DNA of 32,868 nucleotides from positions 480 through 33,347 of the IMG/VR virus record IMGVR_UViG_3300029448_000192; one strand, written 5' to 3'. The stretch's first letter is position 1; each line of letters opens with the position of its first letter. Below are positions 16,893 to 24,895 of this stretch, one piece after another. Source of the DNA: a virus. The position numbers and the translations under genes are program-made. Below the pieces are notes generated by a model, which saw only the letters and a list, made by a program, of their open reading frames with translations, searched no databases and was not told the origin of the DNA.

Positions 16893-18912
16893 GCCAATTC
16901 TTTCCTATTTTTGCTTCTAATAGTAGTGGTACATTGAACACCACACCCCAACGGGACGTGATGAGTGAAGGTAGTGCATCATTAGTAGCGTTGATGACAT
17001 TGATAACCTGCGATTCTTCGTCAGGGTGTACGTCAATAACAATACTATCATGTACTGAGTTGACTACACAGCTACGCATGTCCTTCAACAGTGCGTCAAT
17101 GTGTAGCAATGCAACAGGTACAATGTCTGCCGTAGCAAATGATTGCACAGGGTAGTTCTTTATCTGGGTAAAGAATGATACTGTACCATTAGTCTTACGT
17201 ACAACGTCAGGGAAAGCGAACTGCCTACCTGATGGCGTAGTAATGTGCCTAGTGTTTACAGCTTCTTTAGCCAGTCGGGAATGCCAAGCTGAGACCCCCT
17301 TGTACTTCTCGTTGAAGTGCTTGTAGTATGCGGCCTCTGATTGTGACCGTCCGTATCCGCTTGCCCCGTAGAGTGGTGCAAACGTGTGAGCCTTCGCATC
17401 TTGGCGAGACGTATGTTGACCAGCATCGGTAATAACTTTAGCGGTATATGCATGTACATCAAATCCAGTAGAGACTTCTTCAATTGCAACTCCATCTTGT
17501 GATAGGAATGCGGCGGCGCGGAACTCAAGCTGTGCAAAGTCAGCTTCCATTACCTTACCACCAGCAAACCGTGATACGAATACCTTCTTAACAGGGAAGG
17601 TTCCACCTCGCGGCATGTTCTGCATGTTAGGGTCAGCACCAGAGAACCTGCCAGTAGCAGTGCGGTGCTGTAGCAGACGAACATGCAGCTTGCCATCCTG
17701 CTTGGTGTGTAGTGCAATGCCATCAACGAATGATGACAGGTATGTGTCAACGGCTGACAGTCTACGTACCTTAGTCAAGAAGTCAACTGCATCTGTCATA
17801 CCCTTAGACTTAGCGACTGACTCAAGCAACTCAAGGTTAGTCTTGCTAGTACTAAAGCCATTGGCACTAGCCCACTTAGCAGACGGTGGCTTGAACTTTA
17901 GTCCAGCCAAGTTTTGACTAGGTATAAGAGTATAACCAGCCCCACTACAACGTGGACATTTATTTGTGTTAGCAAATGGGCTTCCATCTTTCTTTACCTT
18001 TCTTATCTGTCCTGTACCGTTACACTCATGGCACTGCTCTGCTGTTGTCTTGTACACACGTTCTGTACCGCCAGCCATGAGGCTACGGAAGTCTGCGTCT
18101 GCCATGTAAGGGTCAATGGTGTTACCCCAATAGGGCTTGTCCAATATCTTACGACTGTAGATAACCCATGACAACTGCTCTGGGCTATTGAGGTTGATAG
18201 GTGTATCACCCATCAGCTTACGTACATGAACTTGTAAGTCGTCAATAAGCTGACGCTTCTCCTGTTCAAACTCTTGACGCACCTCATCCAGCTTGGCAAC
18301 ATCAACACTGAAGCCACGCTGATAGATACGTGATAGGCATACAGCTACCTCATTGGTGAGTGTCACTGTAGGCATGAGCCTAGCATCTGCCTCTGTGTTG
18401 AGGCGATACACTAGCTTGTCAGATAGTTGCTGTGTAGCATGTAGGTCAGCAGATAGATACTCTGCCAACTCATCGTGCGGTATATCACGAGTAGAGTAGC
18501 CCTTCTTGAAGTACTCCTTGAGTGTGTCCTGCTTCTTGGTATCCAACTCATAGCGTTCAGCACAAGCCTCAAGAGACAATGGCTCTTTGATACCACGCTG
18601 TAGCACATACTCTGCAAGCATAGTGTCAAACACAGGGCCATCGTATGTGAAGCCTGACTCCCATAGCCAAAGCAAATCATGTGCGGCGTTGTGGCAGATA
18701 AGTACTGTTGCTTTATTCAGTTCGTTCTGCACTACACCATGACCGAATGGCGTAGCCTCTACATCGTTATGGTCAAAGTATATAAGATGTTCACGACCTG
18801 TATCGTCCAACATACCCACCATAGTCAGTGAATTGTCAGGCTCAAAGGGGTCAAGGTGCATCTTACCACCACGCTTGGTGACGGTGTTCTCTACATCAAG
18901 TGTTAGCTTCAT
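16870..18912 (-). CDS. polA: Family A DNA polymerase with inserted DnaJ-like zinc domain
   Basis: A 680-residue replicative polymerase. The N-terminal 3'-5' exonuclease has D6 and E8 (DVEN), D79 (CHNAAHD) and Y152/D156 (YLSAD). The polymerase has motif A D458 (DFAQLEFR), motif B R503-K507-F511-Y515 and motif C H621-D622 (VHDS). Between them, residues 294-327 hold two CxxCxGxG units (C294/C297 and C319/C322), half of a DnaJ zinc domain. I recall this central insert as characteristic of HMO-2011-type marine podoviruses. F511 matches E. coli Phe762. The ATG overlaps the helicase stop. No 5'-3' exonuclease domain is present. Confidence 0.95.
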   Translation of the reverse strand: MKLTLDVENTVTKRGGKMHLDPFEPDNSLTMVGMLDDTGREHLIYFDHNDVEATPFGHGVVQNELNKATVLICHNAAHDLLWLWESGFTYDGPVFDTMLAEYVLQRGIKEPLSLEACAERYELDTKKQDTLKEYFKKGYSTRDIPHDELAEYLSADLHATQQLSDKLVYRLNTEADARLMPTVTLTNEVAVCLSRIYQRGFSVDVAKLDEVRQEFEQEKRQLIDDLQVHVRKLMGDTPINLNSPEQLSWVIYSRKILDKPYWGNTIDPYMADADFRSLMAGGTERVYKTTAEQCHECNGTGQIRKVKKDGSPFANTNKCPRCSGAGYTLIPSQNLAGLKFKPPSAKWASANGFSTSKTNLELLESVAKSKGMTDAVDFLTKVRRLSAVDTYLSSFVDGIALHTKQDGKLHVRLLQHRTATGRFSGADPNMQNMPRGGTFPVKKVFVSRFAGGKVMEADFAQLEFRAAAFLSQDGVAIEEVSTGFDVHAYTAKVITDAGQHTSRQDAKAHTFAPLYGASGYGRSQSEAAYYKHFNEKYKGVSAWHSRLAKEAVNTRHITTPSGRQFAFPDVVRKTNGTVSFFTQIKNYPVQSFATADIVPVALLHIDALLKDMRSCVVNSVHDSIVIDVHPDEESQVINVINATNDALPSLITSRWGVVFNVPLLLEAKIGKNWLDVVDVT

Positions 18913-20132
18913 CCTTCATACCTCGCTGTCAGATAGTCCAACTCACAGTTCACCATACCGTGCCAGCCATTCAGCTTGTTCTTCACGATGTTCATGTGAC
19001 GTAGTGGGCTATCTTCTTCTTGTCCTTCAACGGTAGGTGACTTACCAATCAGCACCATAAGGTCAGCCTCTGCCGCCTTACCAGTACGTGAGCCTTCCAT
19101 CATAGACTGATTAAGTTGTGACCGTCCTTCTGCCTCTGCCGATAGCTGAGACATATAGAATACAGCACAGTCATACGTCTTGGCTATCTGTCGAGCATGA
19201 ATAGCGCAAGCCTTGAGTGCCTCATCAGGACGAGAGAAGCTTCCAGCAGTCTGGAACTTATCACCCATGTCAAGCACAAGTATGTCAGGCTTGTATGACT
19301 TACATACAGACTCAACCCAATTCATATCACGACCACCAGCTTCTTTGATTCTGATGTTGCTCATCACTGGTTCATATAATGACCTAGCCATTTGCATGTT
19401 AGCCTTGACATCACGGGCTGACATACCTGCGGCGGCTGTCAAGTATCTAGCACCAACACGGTGGGTAGGTTCCTCATTACATAGGATGACACACTTAGCA
19501 CCCTGTGATGCGAACCCACCCGGTGCGGCTATCAAGCTGGCGTGGAAGGAAGTCTTGCCAGTGTTAGGCCGTGCGCCTACCTCAATCAACTGACCACCAC
19601 TGACACCCTCAACCTTACGTGTTACGCTAGGTATATTGAATGACCACTTGGCTTCTAGTTCAGCCTTCGCCATCAACGTCTCAATGCTGATGTCATCCCA
19701 CTCAATCTTGAGATTAGGAGTGAAGTCATCACCATACTGCTCAAGTAGATTGCGTAGTGCCTCAAGTGTAGCGGCAGAACCATTGACCATATCGAATCCG
19801 ATATTGGCTACGTCCTCACCAATAACCTGCTGGAATAGTTTAGATAGCACCTCTTGTGCTACGTCACCACCCATAGGTTGCTCACGCTTGATGGTATTGA
19901 ACAGGGATGTATAGGCTTGCTTCTGTGCAGTGGTGAGTGTCGGATTGTTCGACATGAACAATGCCTCTATCTCATCAGGTGTAACAGTACGTTCATACCT
20001 ATCCATAGCCGTATCAATAGACTCTTTAATCTTACGCACGTCCTTGCTGAACAAGCGTGTTGGACAGCGCGAACCACGATGGTCATCGTAGAACTCCTTA
20101 TCCATTAGGCTTCTTATCAATGTAAGTTCCAT
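18909..20132 (-). CDS. DnaB-like replicative helicase (RecA-fold ATPase)
   Basis: A 407-residue protein. Residues about 176-405 form a RecA/DnaB-type ATPase: Walker A GARPNTGKT (186-194), Walker B ILVLDMGD (284-291), a sensor-like YMSQLS (327-332), and KNKLNGWHG (384-392), which resembles the C-terminal basic loop of DnaB helicases. The N-terminal 170 residues are helical and charged and do not show a primase zinc motif, so helicase and primase are separate genes here, unlike fused T7 gp4. AGGAG precedes the ATG. It would unwind the fork 5'-3' with the neighbouring primase and polymerase. Confidence 0.88.
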   Translation of the reverse strand: MELTLIRSLMDKEFYDDHRGSRCPTRLFSKDVRKIKESIDTAMDRYERTVTPDEIEALFMSNNPTLTTAQKQAYTSLFNTIKREQPMGGDVAQEVLSKLFQQVIGEDVANIGFDMVNGSAATLEALRNLLEQYGDDFTPNLKIEWDDISIETLMAKAELEAKWSFNIPSVTRKVEGVSGGQLIEVGARPNTGKTSFHASLIAAPGGFASQGAKCVILCNEEPTHRVGARYLTAAAGMSARDVKANMQMARSLYEPVMSNIRIKEAGGRDMNWVESVCKSYKPDILVLDMGDKFQTAGSFSRPDEALKACAIHARQIAKTYDCAVFYMSQLSAEAEGRSQLNQSMMEGSRTGKAAEADLMVLIGKSPTVEGQEEDSPLRHMNIVKNKLNGWHGMVNCELDYLTARYEG

Positions 20133-20136
20133 GTGG

Positions 20137-20913
20137 TTATTCTCCTATCTGTCTGCGGAGAGCATCTAGCTTCTCCATGTCTGTCGGGTTTCTATACTTT
20201 ATATCATCCACCAACCTCAATACGCGAACATCCGAAACGTGTCCTCGTAGTTCTTTCATCATGTGTAGCGTCTTAGGTAGAGCATCGGGGTCTAACGCTA
20301 TGATTGCTGTTGAGAACTGCGAGAGATACCTTTTATGCGACTCTTGGAGAGATGTACCAAGAAGCGCAACCCCGACAAAGGAACCGTAACCAACAACGGT
20401 TGCACTCACACAGTCCTCAACAACTACTGCGACTTTACCACAACCTGACGTGTATGGCAAGCCACTATTTCCATATCTTTTCCACTTAGGTATTCGCTTA
20501 CTCAATGACCTGCCAGTTGCATCAACCAGCTTGCCATCATGTACAACAGGGAATACTACACGGTCTTCCTTGACATCATACATCAAGCCATGCTCATCCT
20601 CATCAATACCCCATTCAGCACACCACTTGACTACGGCACGTTTGCCACGGTGCGGTACGATGTAGGTAGGCAGTTCAAACTTCTCATCTGCAAAGTCTTC
20701 TGCACCTGTGAAGCCACGGCGTATATCATCTACTGTAAGATGGACACGAGTACCACCTGATACACCACAAGACACCTTGTAACAGTTCCAGATAAGTTTA
20801 CCCATGTTGTTGGTCACAGTGAATGTCTTTGTCCCATTACATGATGGGCAGTTCATCCTGTGCGTGTGTCCATTAGGTATATCTAATTCACTTACTATAT
20901 TATATATGTTCAT
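20137..20913 (-). CDS. DNA primase (zinc ribbon plus TOPRIM)
   Basis: A 258-residue primase that lays RNA primers at the fork. The zinc ribbon is at the N-terminus: C22-x2-C25 and C44-x4-C49 (CPSC...WNCYKVSCG). The TOPRIM core follows, with E166 (VVEDCVSA) and D208/D210 (IALDPDA) as metal-binding residues. I chose the ATG at 20913. An upstream in-frame ATG at 20955 overlaps the integrase by 17 bases, has no SD, and would only add 14 residues before the conserved part. It ends four bases before the helicase start, with the helicase SD in its last codons. Confidence 0.88.
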   Translation of the reverse strand: MNIYNIVSELDIPNGHTHRMNCPSCNGTKTFTVTNNMGKLIWNCYKVSCGVSGGTRVHLTVDDIRRGFTGAEDFADEKFELPTYIVPHRGKRAVVKWCAEWGIDEDEHGLMYDVKEDRVVFPVVHDGKLVDATGRSLSKRIPKWKRYGNSGLPYTSGCGKVAVVVEDCVSATVVGYGSFVGVALLGTSLQESHKRYLSQFSTAIIALDPDALPKTLHMMKELRGHVSDVRVLRLVDDIKYRNPTDMEKLDALRRQIGE

Positions 20914-20938
20914 AACTATATCACTTTCTCTGCGGCAG

Positions 20939-21820
20939 TTAAGTGCTTTTACCATGAGACTTACGAGTTGTCAATGCATTATTTGCAGAGGCATACGTAT
21001 TCTTCATGTAAGGTTTAACTGACTGTGGGTTACTGTGTCCTGTTACCGACATGATTTGTCCCATAGGCACACCAGCTTCGACCATCTGTGTCGTACCAGT
21101 GCGGCGTAAGTCCATCAGTCGTAGTTCATCAGGCAGTCCAGCTTCGCGCATGACAGCCCGACCAGCTTTGGATAGCCTCTCCATACTATACGGGTGGTAC
21201 TCGCCCTGTACGGGGCTTGTACGTGGCACTACGTAGGTTTGGAATCCAAAGTCAGCCTCTTGTTGTGTCAGCATAGACAGCAAGTCATCATCAATGGGTA
21301 GTGTAACTGTTGCCCTGCGCTTCGACTGTTCTAAGTACAGCTTCTTCTCATGCAGGTCAAGGTTATCCCATGTCAGTAATCGCATGTCACCTAGTCGCTG
21401 ACACCATTCGTATGCCATGTGTACAATCAAGCCAAGACTACGCCACTGAAAGTCGCTGTATGCAGTGTCAAGGAATTGACGTACATCATCCTCAGTCCAC
21501 ACAACTTTACGTTGAGGTGCTGTCTTACGCTTTACACTGGCAAATGGATTGACTGTCGCGTACTCCATCTCAATAGCATAGCGATACACAATAGATGAGA
21601 CAGTACAGGTGTGATTGGCGAGGCTAATGCCCCGCGCAACCCACTCTTCGTAAGCGTGTTTGGCTTGCTTACTTGTCAACTCATCATACTTTACATCACC
21701 AAATTCTTGACACATTACACGCAAGAAGTATTGATAGTCTTGTTTAGTTCTATCACGTAACATATTGTAATCGTTAGATGTATAGTACTTGTCAACGAGT
21801 TGCTGAACTGTCTTCATCAT
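20939..21820 (-). CDS. int: Tyrosine recombinase / integrase
   Basis: A 293-residue site-specific recombinase. Residues 1-100 form the core-binding (SAM-like) domain. The catalytic domain shows R142 (QRLGD), K167 (beta-hairpin SKRRATVTLPI), R239 (MDLRRTG), H262 (TGHS) and Y271, nine residues after H262 as in XerD. The usual His of the HxLR box is Met236, a change seen in many phage integrases. It lies between DUF932 and primase, co-transcribed with replication genes rather than next to an attachment site or excisionase. It may integrate the phage, resolve genome multimers, or both. The overlap with DUF932 (ATGATG) marks tight coupling. Confidence 0.93.
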   Translation of the reverse strand: MMKTVQQLVDKYYTSNDYNMLRDRTKQDYQYFLRVMCQEFGDVKYDELTSKQAKHAYEEWVARGISLANHTCTVSSIVYRYAIEMEYATVNPFASVKRKTAPQRKVVWTEDDVRQFLDTAYSDFQWRSLGLIVHMAYEWCQRLGDMRLLTWDNLDLHEKKLYLEQSKRRATVTLPIDDDLLSMLTQQEADFGFQTYVVPRTSPVQGEYHPYSMERLSKAGRAVMREAGLPDELRLMDLRRTGTTQMVEAGVPMGQIMSVTGHSNPQSVKPYMKNTYASANNALTTRKSHGKST

Positions 21821-22650
21821 GCCGCTAACAACTCCTTGAACTGCTTGCTTTCAATCCACTGTGCTACCTTTGCTTCACGCTGAAACATATTCACTGCCTC
21901 AGTATCACCGCCAGTGTTACGTAGCTTGAAACCATTGCGGTCATCAGCATACGTTGCATAGTTAGTGAACGCAGAGTACAACGCCCAAGCATTGTGACCA
22001 CGGACGTTAGCTTCTTGAGCATACAGCCCAAGCATCTTGTCACCTACCTTCTCTGACTTGAGAAGAGAGTGAAGCATGTCACGTACATTTGTGTACACAA
22101 GAGGCTTGTCAGCCCAGCCTTGCAAGCGTTCTGACTGTGCATAGAAGTCCTGCTTGCTACGATTAAGCTGACCAATGAATGTGTCAAGGTCAAAGCCACT
22201 GGTATTCTTACGGCGTACCTTGTCATGCTCACCACGTATCTGCCCATTGGTACAGAAGAAGTCGATAGCACCAAACAGTACAGTGTTTGAACACGTACCA
22301 TCCACACCATGCAATGCAATGATGCGTTGTGCTACCTCAGTCTCATGCTTCGGGGTAGTAATCTTAGCCTTCACATTAGGCAGGGTCATGTCCATCATAG
22401 CCCAGCCATTGTGATGTGCATCACGCCATGCAATGTTAGCACCATCTACCTCATGTGAGGTAAGGTTCTCTGTCACTGTGTCCATGACACTGCGAAAGAA
22501 ATCACCATGTGATGCACAGGTGAAGTCCTTGCCAACGATGGCGATAGGTTCAGCAGTGCTACGATTGATGACATACTTCTTGTCACTAACTCTTGTTGGT
22601 TCAAAGTCTACCTTGAAGTCAAGGTTCTCAGGGATATATTCTAATGGCAT
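21817..22650 (-). CDS. DUF932 family phage/plasmid-like protein
   Basis: A 277-residue protein of the DUF932 family, widespread in phages and plasmids with unknown biochemical role. Recognisable parts are the N-terminal YVINRSTAEPIAIVGKDF, the central NTVLFGAIDFFCTNGQIRGE, and the C-terminal NVRGHNAWALYSAFTNYATY. The ATG at 22650 has AAAAGGAG at ideal spacing and follows a promoter by about 30 bases. It is first in the operon that continues into integrase, primase, helicase and polymerase. Early, strong expression is inferred. Confidence 0.82.
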   Translation of the reverse strand: MPLEYIPENLDFKVDFEPTRVSDKKYVINRSTAEPIAIVGKDFTCASHGDFFRSVMDTVTENLTSHEVDGANIAWRDAHHNGWAMMDMTLPNVKAKITTPKHETEVAQRIIALHGVDGTCSNTVLFGAIDFFCTNGQIRGEHDKVRRKNTSGFDLDTFIGQLNRSKQDFYAQSERLQGWADKPLVYTNVRDMLHSLLKSEKVGDKMLGLYAQEANVRGHNAWALYSAFTNYATYADDRNGFKLRNTGGDTEAVNMFQREAKVAQWIESKQFKELLAA

Positions 22651-22681
22651 ATCTATTCTCCTTTTGTTTGTGTAAGATGCA

Positions 22682-22710
22682 GTTATATCACATAAGATAG
22701 GTTGTGTCAA
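22682..22710 (-). promoter_or_regulatory. Sigma70 promoter for the DUF932-int-primase-helicase-polA operon
   Basis: Minus-strand TTGACA (22710-22705), 17-base spacer, TATAAC (22687-22682): 11 of 12 consensus bases at ideal spacing. The -35 box overlaps the stop codon of the gene at 22707. The first downstream gene starts at 22650 behind a strong SD. Confidence 0.85.
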
Positions 22711-22895
22711 TCACAACTGTCTAGCCTTTCTAGTACAGCCATCCACACATTCAGTTCTTCATTGAAGTATGGCGGCTTCACCAGTCTAGTCATGTAACCC
22801 AATGGGTTATACATATCCATGTAGTCCTCTACCCTACCTTCCAGCAGGTCAGGTGAACTAGCCATGATTCTGTGTTCTCGCATAGTGTTACTCAT
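22707..22895 (-). CDS. Small hypothetical protein
   Basis: A 62-residue protein (starts MSNTMREHRIMASSPDLLEG, ends with NVWMAVLERLDSCD). I chose the ATG at 22895, which overlaps the previous stop (ATGAGTAA); an in-frame ATG at 22910 has no SD. The last gene of the small-protein block before the DUF932 promoter. No motif is recognised. Confidence 0.55.
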   Translation of the reverse strand: MSNTMREHRIMASSPDLLEGRVEDYMDMYNPLGYMTRLVKPPYFNEELNVWMAVLERLDSCD

Positions 22896-23148
22896 TTGTG
22901 TCATCCTCATCTAATATCCAGTCAGCGTAGTGCATACGATGCCCAGCATCATCTTGCTTGGGTACAAACTTAAAGATGCGGTGCAGGTCACACTCTAGCT
23001 TCTCTAGGTTGCGTACATCAGACATCCACAAATCTTGGCACTCTACCACTGTCTGTAAGGCTGTCCGTAGATTGTTATGCGCCTCAAGTAATGCAAGGCG
23101 TTCTTCATGTGTAATCGTGTACGGAATTACTGTTTTCTTTTTGCTCAT
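22888..23148 (-). CDS. Small helical hypothetical protein
   Basis: An 86-residue protein from the ATG at 23148, preceded by AAGGA. Residues about 15-60 are a long amphipathic helix (HEERLALLEAHNNLRTALQTVVECQDLW), and the end is acidic (DWILDEDDTNE). The ATG overlaps the TGA of the membrane protein upstream. No family is recognised. Confidence 0.6.
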   Translation of the reverse strand: MSKKKTVIPYTITHEERLALLEAHNNLRTALQTVVECQDLWMSDVRNLEKLECDLHRIFKFVPKQDDAGHRMHYADWILDEDDTNE

Positions 23149-23288
23149 TGTGTTATCCTTTCTATGATTCCAGTTATTGCGTGATAGGCCATCCAACCTA
23201 GAGAGCCAAGCATACATGATAACAATAACATTTCAATGCCATCATGCGTGAGGTAGTAGTGTCTTGCTTTGTGCCAGTATTTACTCAT
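23145..23288 (-). CDS. Small single-pass membrane protein
   Basis: A 47-residue protein with GGAGG before its ATG. A basic, aromatic N-terminus (MSKYWHKARHYYLTH) precedes one membrane helix (about residues 18-37, IEMLLLSCMLGSLGWMAYHA). The positive N-terminal side suggests an N-in orientation. Overlaps with both neighbours support it. The function is unknown; host membrane modulation is one possibility. Confidence 0.6.
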   Translation of the reverse strand: MSKYWHKARHYYLTHDGIEMLLLSCMLGSLGWMAYHAITGIIERITQ

Positions 23289-23535
23289 GCTCACCTCCAT
23301 TGCCTCTCCTATGTATACCGCTTAATGTACCCCAAGCGTGGTACAAATAAACAGTGTCTATTTTACCTGCCTTAAAATCATCATAAGCATACATATATGC
23401 ATATTCATACATACTGTATCGTGTTGTTAATCTTTCTATGTGTCCGTTAGAATCTAACACCTGTCTGGTATACTTCCACGGCTCTTTACCTTTTTCTTTG
23501 TATACTTCTCCAAAGTATTCGGATTGCTTACTCAT
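23281..23535 (-). CDS. Small aromatic hypothetical protein
   Basis: An 84-residue protein starting MSKQSEYFGEVYKEKG, with many Tyr residues (YSMYEYAYMYAYDDFKAGKI). The ATG at 23535 overlaps the previous stop by ATGAGTAA. A longer frame open to 23556 has no better SD. It ends inside the membrane protein's leader region and contributes its SD. No known motif. Confidence 0.6.
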   Translation of the reverse strand: MSKQSEYFGEVYKEKGKEPWKYTRQVLDSNGHIERLTTRYSMYEYAYMYAYDDFKAGKIDTVYLYHAWGTLSGIHRRGNGGEHE

Positions 23536-23713
23536 GCTCACTATCATTCCCCTCAAACTTACAACGTGTGTTATAATACGCTATCAACAGTGCGGCAACC
23601 TCTGGGAACGATTCCCAGTCAACGGGTCTGCCACCTAATTGCATCTCAATCTCTGCGTCAAGTGCTACCAGTATAGCGTTGACTTGTTTCGGTGGTAGGT
23701 TAAGTGTTATCAT
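23528..23713 (-). CDS. Small helical hypothetical protein
   Basis: A 61-residue protein (MITLNLPPKQVNAILVALDAEIEMQLGG...), AAGGAG before the ATG. Likely two helices around a Pro turn, no cysteine motif. It overlaps the next gene by 8 bases and the previous one by 14. Confidence 0.6.
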   Translation of the reverse strand: MITLNLPPKQVNAILVALDAEIEMQLGGRPVDWESFPEVAALLIAYYNTRCKFEGNDSEHE

Positions 23714-23858
23714 TGTTTGTCTCCTTATCTAAGATAGCCCAATACTGGTCAAATGTATATACTTGGGTATCGGTTTCAACTTCCATTGGGTATGCACCAA
23801 AATGTTCATAATGGTCAAGCACATATTCTTTGATGGCTTCAAAATCATCAGTCATCAT
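23700..23858 (-). CDS. Small acidic hypothetical protein
   Basis: A 52-residue ORF filling the gap between 23713 and 23848. Three in-frame ATGs lie close together; the one at 23858 sits 7 bases after AGGAG and is preferred over 23864. The product is acidic and aromatic (DDFEAIKEYVLDHYEHFGAYP, then FDQYWAILDKE). It overlaps both neighbours. The function is unknown. Confidence 0.55.
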   Translation of the reverse strand: MMTDDFEAIKEYVLDHYEHFGAYPMEVETDTQVYTFDQYWAILDKETNNDNT

Positions 23859-24066
23859 TTTCATTCTCCTTCTTTGGATACATTTGTTCGGCAGTGTAGT
23901 ATATCACTTCCCAATTAATACCAATGCAAGCATCGTGTCTATGTTCTATGGCATTGAGTATGTGTTCTGATTCATCAACAGTCAGCCATTTGCATTCAGT
24001 TCTTACATCTTCGGCTGACCACACAATTGCAATCTCATCATCTTGTAATTCAATTGTTCTAGGCAT
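23848..24066 (-). CDS. Small hypothetical protein
   Basis: A 72-residue protein starting MPRTIELQDDEIAIVW. Of two adjacent ATGs (24069, 24066) the second is 7 bases after AGGAG and is chosen. It is acidic, with WSAEDVRTECKWL and CIGINWEVIYYTAEQMY, giving two Cys and three Trp. No recognised family. The SD lies within the end of the previous gene. Confidence 0.6.
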   Translation of the reverse strand: MPRTIELQDDEIAIVWSAEDVRTECKWLTVDESEHILNAIEHRHDACIGINWEVIYYTAEQMYPKKENENDD

Positions 24067-24068
24067 CA

Positions 24069-24215
24069 TCAATCTCCTTCATCTTCGTCTACATCAAAGT
24101 AAAAGAATACACGGCATTCAGCACCCATGTCATCAGCAAGAAACCAACCTGATGGGTCAGCGTTTTCTTTTGCTGGACAAGTTTCCATCCACTCCCAAAA
24201 CTCTTTCCTAGTCAT
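24069..24215 (-). CDS. Small FWxW-CP family protein (copy 2)
   Basis: A 48-residue protein from the ATG at 24215, with AAAGGAG at good distance; the frame is open further up to 24275 but without a start of equal quality. It begins MTRKEFWEWMETCP, which closely matches MTKSQEFWAWVDQCP of the neighbouring gene, and ends in an acidic FDVDEDEGD tail. The pair looks like a tandem duplication of a small phage protein. The function is unknown. Confidence 0.6.
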   Translation of the reverse strand: MTRKEFWEWMETCPAKENADPSGWFLADDMGAECRVFFYFDVDEDEGD

Positions 24216-24351
24216 TATCAATCTCCTTTGGTACTGCGAAACCAAAAACGTGTATCTTTTGGTCATCTTCGTCATCAGTGAAGTCGTGATTTATGTACAC
24301 ACCATCAGGGCATTGGTCAACCCATGCCCAAAACTCTTGCGATTTAGTCAT
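24208..24351 (-). CDS. Small FWxW-CP family protein (copy 1)
   Basis: A 47-residue protein. Three consecutive ATGs follow GAGGAG; the third (24351) has the best spacing. The N-terminus MTKSQEFWAWVDQCP is shared with the gene at 24069, and both have an acidic middle or tail. It overlaps the zinc-ribbon gene upstream by 8 bases. No function is known. Confidence 0.6.
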   Translation of the reverse strand: MTKSQEFWAWVDQCPDGVYINHDFTDDEDDQKIHVFGFAVPKEIDND

Positions 24352-24505
24352 CATCATTCTCCTCATCCTTTGGATACCACACCTCAACATCACACCCACA
24401 ATTAGGGCAATGCAGTGCAGTCATCATTGAATAGCTGTCACTTTCATGTTCAACATCAAAGTCACTGCCCCATATCAGTTCATGTCTACAGTTCCAGCAG
24501 TTCAT
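24344..24505 (-). CDS. Small zinc-ribbon protein
   Basis: A 53-residue ORF with two cysteine knuckles, C3-x2-C6 (NCWNCRHEL) and C33-x2-C36 with C38 (LHCPNCGC), enough to hold one zinc ion. Between them is an acidic Ser-rich loop, and the end is acidic (KDEENDDD). Such zinc ribbons in phages often bind nucleic acid or RNA polymerase, but this is only a fold-level inference. Overlaps with both neighbours and the paired cysteines make it a real gene. Confidence 0.6.
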   Translation of the reverse strand: MNCWNCRHELIWGSDFDVEHESDSYSMMTALHCPNCGCDVEVWYPKDEENDDD

Positions 24506-24726
24506 TCTTCTAACTCTACATGTACAGTGTGATAATCTTGGTCAACATACGTCCAACCACCATCGTTTTCCACATCTATGTCAGCATCAATAAGGTGCAT
24601 GGTCTGCTCTCTGGCAATGTCATGTGCTATGTTCCTTGCTTCATCTGCACTGTCAGCCTCAATCTCAAAGTTGCGGTCATACCAAACCTCAAAGTCAATC
24701 TTTACGTTGTATAGTTTCTTATCCAT
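24502..24726 (-). CDS. Small acidic protein, DpnD/PcfM-like pattern
   Basis: A 74-residue acidic protein with AAAGGA before its ATG. It opens YNVKIDFEVWYDRNFEIEADSADEARNIA: a beta strand followed by EADSADEA and a helix. This resembles the small DpnD/PcfM-type fold found on mobile elements, though I am not certain. It overlaps neighbours at both ends by a few bases. Confidence 0.6.
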   Translation of the reverse strand: MDKKLYNVKIDFEVWYDRNFEIEADSADEARNIAHDIAREQTMHLIDADIDVENDGGWTYVDQDYHTVHVELEE

Positions 24727-24895
24727 TATCTTTCCTTTCTATACAGAAACATTGCTGGTCTGAATAATCAAAGCCCCGCATAGTATTCTCTACATGGCAT
24801 CCAGCTATTGTATCATGTGTTGTCCACACTTCCAAGTGTATATTCTCTGCTGTCATCGTGCCTAAACAGGCAAGTACCCACAGTGCATTAGTCAT
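24719..24895 (-). CDS. Small protein with hydrophobic N-terminus
   Basis: A 58-residue protein from the ATG at 24895 (overlapping the previous stop, ATGACTAA); an in-frame TTG at 24904 is less likely. The N-terminus MTNALWVLACLGTMTAEN is hydrophobic but short and lacks a basic start, so it is a weak signal or anchor candidate. The C-terminus has CFC and further Cys, suggesting disulfides or metal binding. The function is unknown. Confidence 0.5.
   Translation of the reverse strand: MTNALWVLACLGTMTAENIHLEVWTTHDTIAGCHVENTMRGFDYSDQQCFCIERKDNG

Noticed and set aside
24719-24895. Lipoprotein signal in MTNALWVLACLG
   Set aside because: The residue at -2 of the candidate Cys is Leu and there is no positive N-terminal region, so the lipobox is poor.
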